This document shows positions 5,836-6,495 of a DNA stretch of 6,495 nucleotides, in pieces (the first letter of the stretch is position 1; each line of letters starts with the position of its first letter). Under the pieces are notes generated by a model, which saw nothing but the letters and a program-made list of their open reading frames with translations, had not been told where the DNA came from and ran no database searches. The DNA lies in the NCBI GenBank assembly GCA_003476445.1, contig DMUF01000032.1:4707-11201 (forward strand). The letters are read 5' to 3'. This DNA is from Gammaproteobacteria bacterium (GTDB lineage Bacteria; Pseudomonadota; Gammaproteobacteria; Pseudomonadales; Azotimanducaceae). The position numbers were made by a program, and so were the translations under genes.

Positions 5836-6495
5836 TCACTCCGCGGCGGACGAAGCCAGCATTCGCTCTGAGTTGAACTGCAGATCGCCCGGTTTCCATT
5901 GCTCGGACGCCGTCTGAGCAGCCAGCACCTGTGCTGGTGTCAGTGCCGAGAGGAGATCGTCACGCGCCTCACGGGCGTCTTCCAGACCTTGCGATGCCGC
6001 CAGGTTGAACCAGGAGTACGCCGCCACAGGATCAGCCGGCACGGCCTGGCCCTCGCGATACATGAGCCCAAGGCTGAACTGCGCTACCGCATCATTCTGC
6101 CGCGCGGCCCGCAGCAGCCAATCATGCGCAAGCGTAAAACTCTGCAACGCGCCGCGCCCCGCATGGTACATGTGCCCCAACAAAGACTGTGCGCCCACAT
6201 GTCCCTGCTCCGCGGCACGACTGACCCAGCTGCGCGCCTGCGCAAGATCCTGCAGACCGCCGTGCTCGTCGAGGTAGAGGCGACCGAGTTCGAACTGGGA
6301 GTCTGCATCGCCCGCCTCCGCGGCATCCTCAAGCTCTGCGCGACGTTCGATCGATCTCGGATTGAAACTACCGTCGCTCGTCGTGTCACCCGCAGCAAGC
6401 TGCGCCGGATCCGCAGACGGGCGCAGTAGGTCGCGAATGTCGATTACCCCTGAGCCCAACGCGACAAACAGCGTGAACGTTGCGAACGCCGCCGC
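5836..6495 (-). CDS. Sel1-repeat (TPR-like) protein with signal-like N-terminus, 5' end cut by right edge
   Basis: At least 220 codons are present; the start lies beyond the right edge. A TTG at 6459 could be taken as a start, but the frame stays open to 6495 and reads AAAFATFTLFVALGSGVIDI, a hydrophobic stretch typical of a signal peptide or membrane anchor, so the true start is further upstream. Counting from the TTG codon as residue 1, a charged linker is followed by three Sel1-like helical repeats of about 36 residues: SQFELGRLYLDEHGG to AAEQGH (54-87), AQSLLGHMYHAGRG to AARQND (90-123), and AQFSLGLMYREGQA to AASQGL (126-159). The tail (LTPAQVLAAQTASEQW) is the usual end of such proteins. 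Sel1 repeats are protein-protein binding scaffolds; the partner is unknown. The protein would be periplasmic or inner-membrane anchored. There is no evident functional link to the oxidoreductases. Confidence 0.92.
   Translation of the reverse strand, partial: AAAFATFTLFVALGSGVIDIRDLLRPSADPAQLAAGDTTSDGSFNPRSIERRAELEDAAEAGDADSQFELGRLYLDEHGGLQDLAQARSWVSRAAEQGHVGAQSLLGHMYHAGRGALQSFTLAHDWLLRAARQNDAVAQFSLGLMYREGQAVPADPVAAYSWFNLAASQGLEDAREARDDLLSALTPAQVLAAQTASEQWKPGDLQFNSERMLASSAAE

Overview
The window is a GC-rich, protein-dense bacterial segment with six genes. The gene families suggest an aerobic, catabolically versatile Gram-negative proteobacterium: an exported PQQ-dependent dehydrogenase, a KstD-like flavoprotein, a Rieske ring-hydroxylating oxygenase and an exported-looking Sel1-repeat protein. 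The exact lineage cannot be read from these bases alone. No RNA gene, insertion sequence, CRISPR array or phage remnant was seen.

Layout. (1) Bases 1-2176, minus strand: a two-gene unit. A PPOX-family split-barrel flavin/F420 enzyme comes first and overlaps by 4 bases (ATGA) the start of an exported PQQ-dependent dehydrogenase of the glucose-dehydrogenase-like family. The dehydrogenase runs off the left edge without its C-terminus. (2) Bases 2177-2307: a divergent intergenic region with a perfect 7-bp inverted repeat that is a reasonable operator candidate. (3) Bases 2308-3975, plus strand: a complete 555-residue FAD-dependent oxidoreductase of the 3-ketosteroid-dehydrogenase / fumarate-reductase flavoprotein superfamily, with a strong AGGAGG ribosome site. 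(4) Bases 3976-4074: a short convergent gap containing a 9-bp GC-rich hairpin. (5) Bases 4075-5660, minus strand: a Rieske oxygenase alpha subunit followed, with a 1-base stop/start overlap (TAATG), by a 72-residue protein of unknown family. (6) Bases 5661-5835: the Rieske upstream region, with a hairpin just past the neighbouring gene. (7) Bases 5836-6495, minus strand: a Sel1-repeat protein whose signal-like N-terminus is cut by the right edge.

How they may work together. Four of the six genes are redox enzymes that need PQQ, FAD, flavin or F420, or Rieske and mononuclear iron. The flavoprotein is of the type that desaturates a ring ketone, and the Rieske protein is of the type that hydroxylates rings. 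This is consistent with a small catabolic island for a cyclic substrate such as a steroid, terpenoid or aromatic compound; that is inference, and no substrate is proved. No oxygenase beta subunit, ferredoxin or ferredoxin reductase lies in the window, so electrons for the Rieske enzyme must come from elsewhere. The least explained element is the 72-residue protein translationally linked to the Rieske gene. Nothing else looks like a wholly new system.
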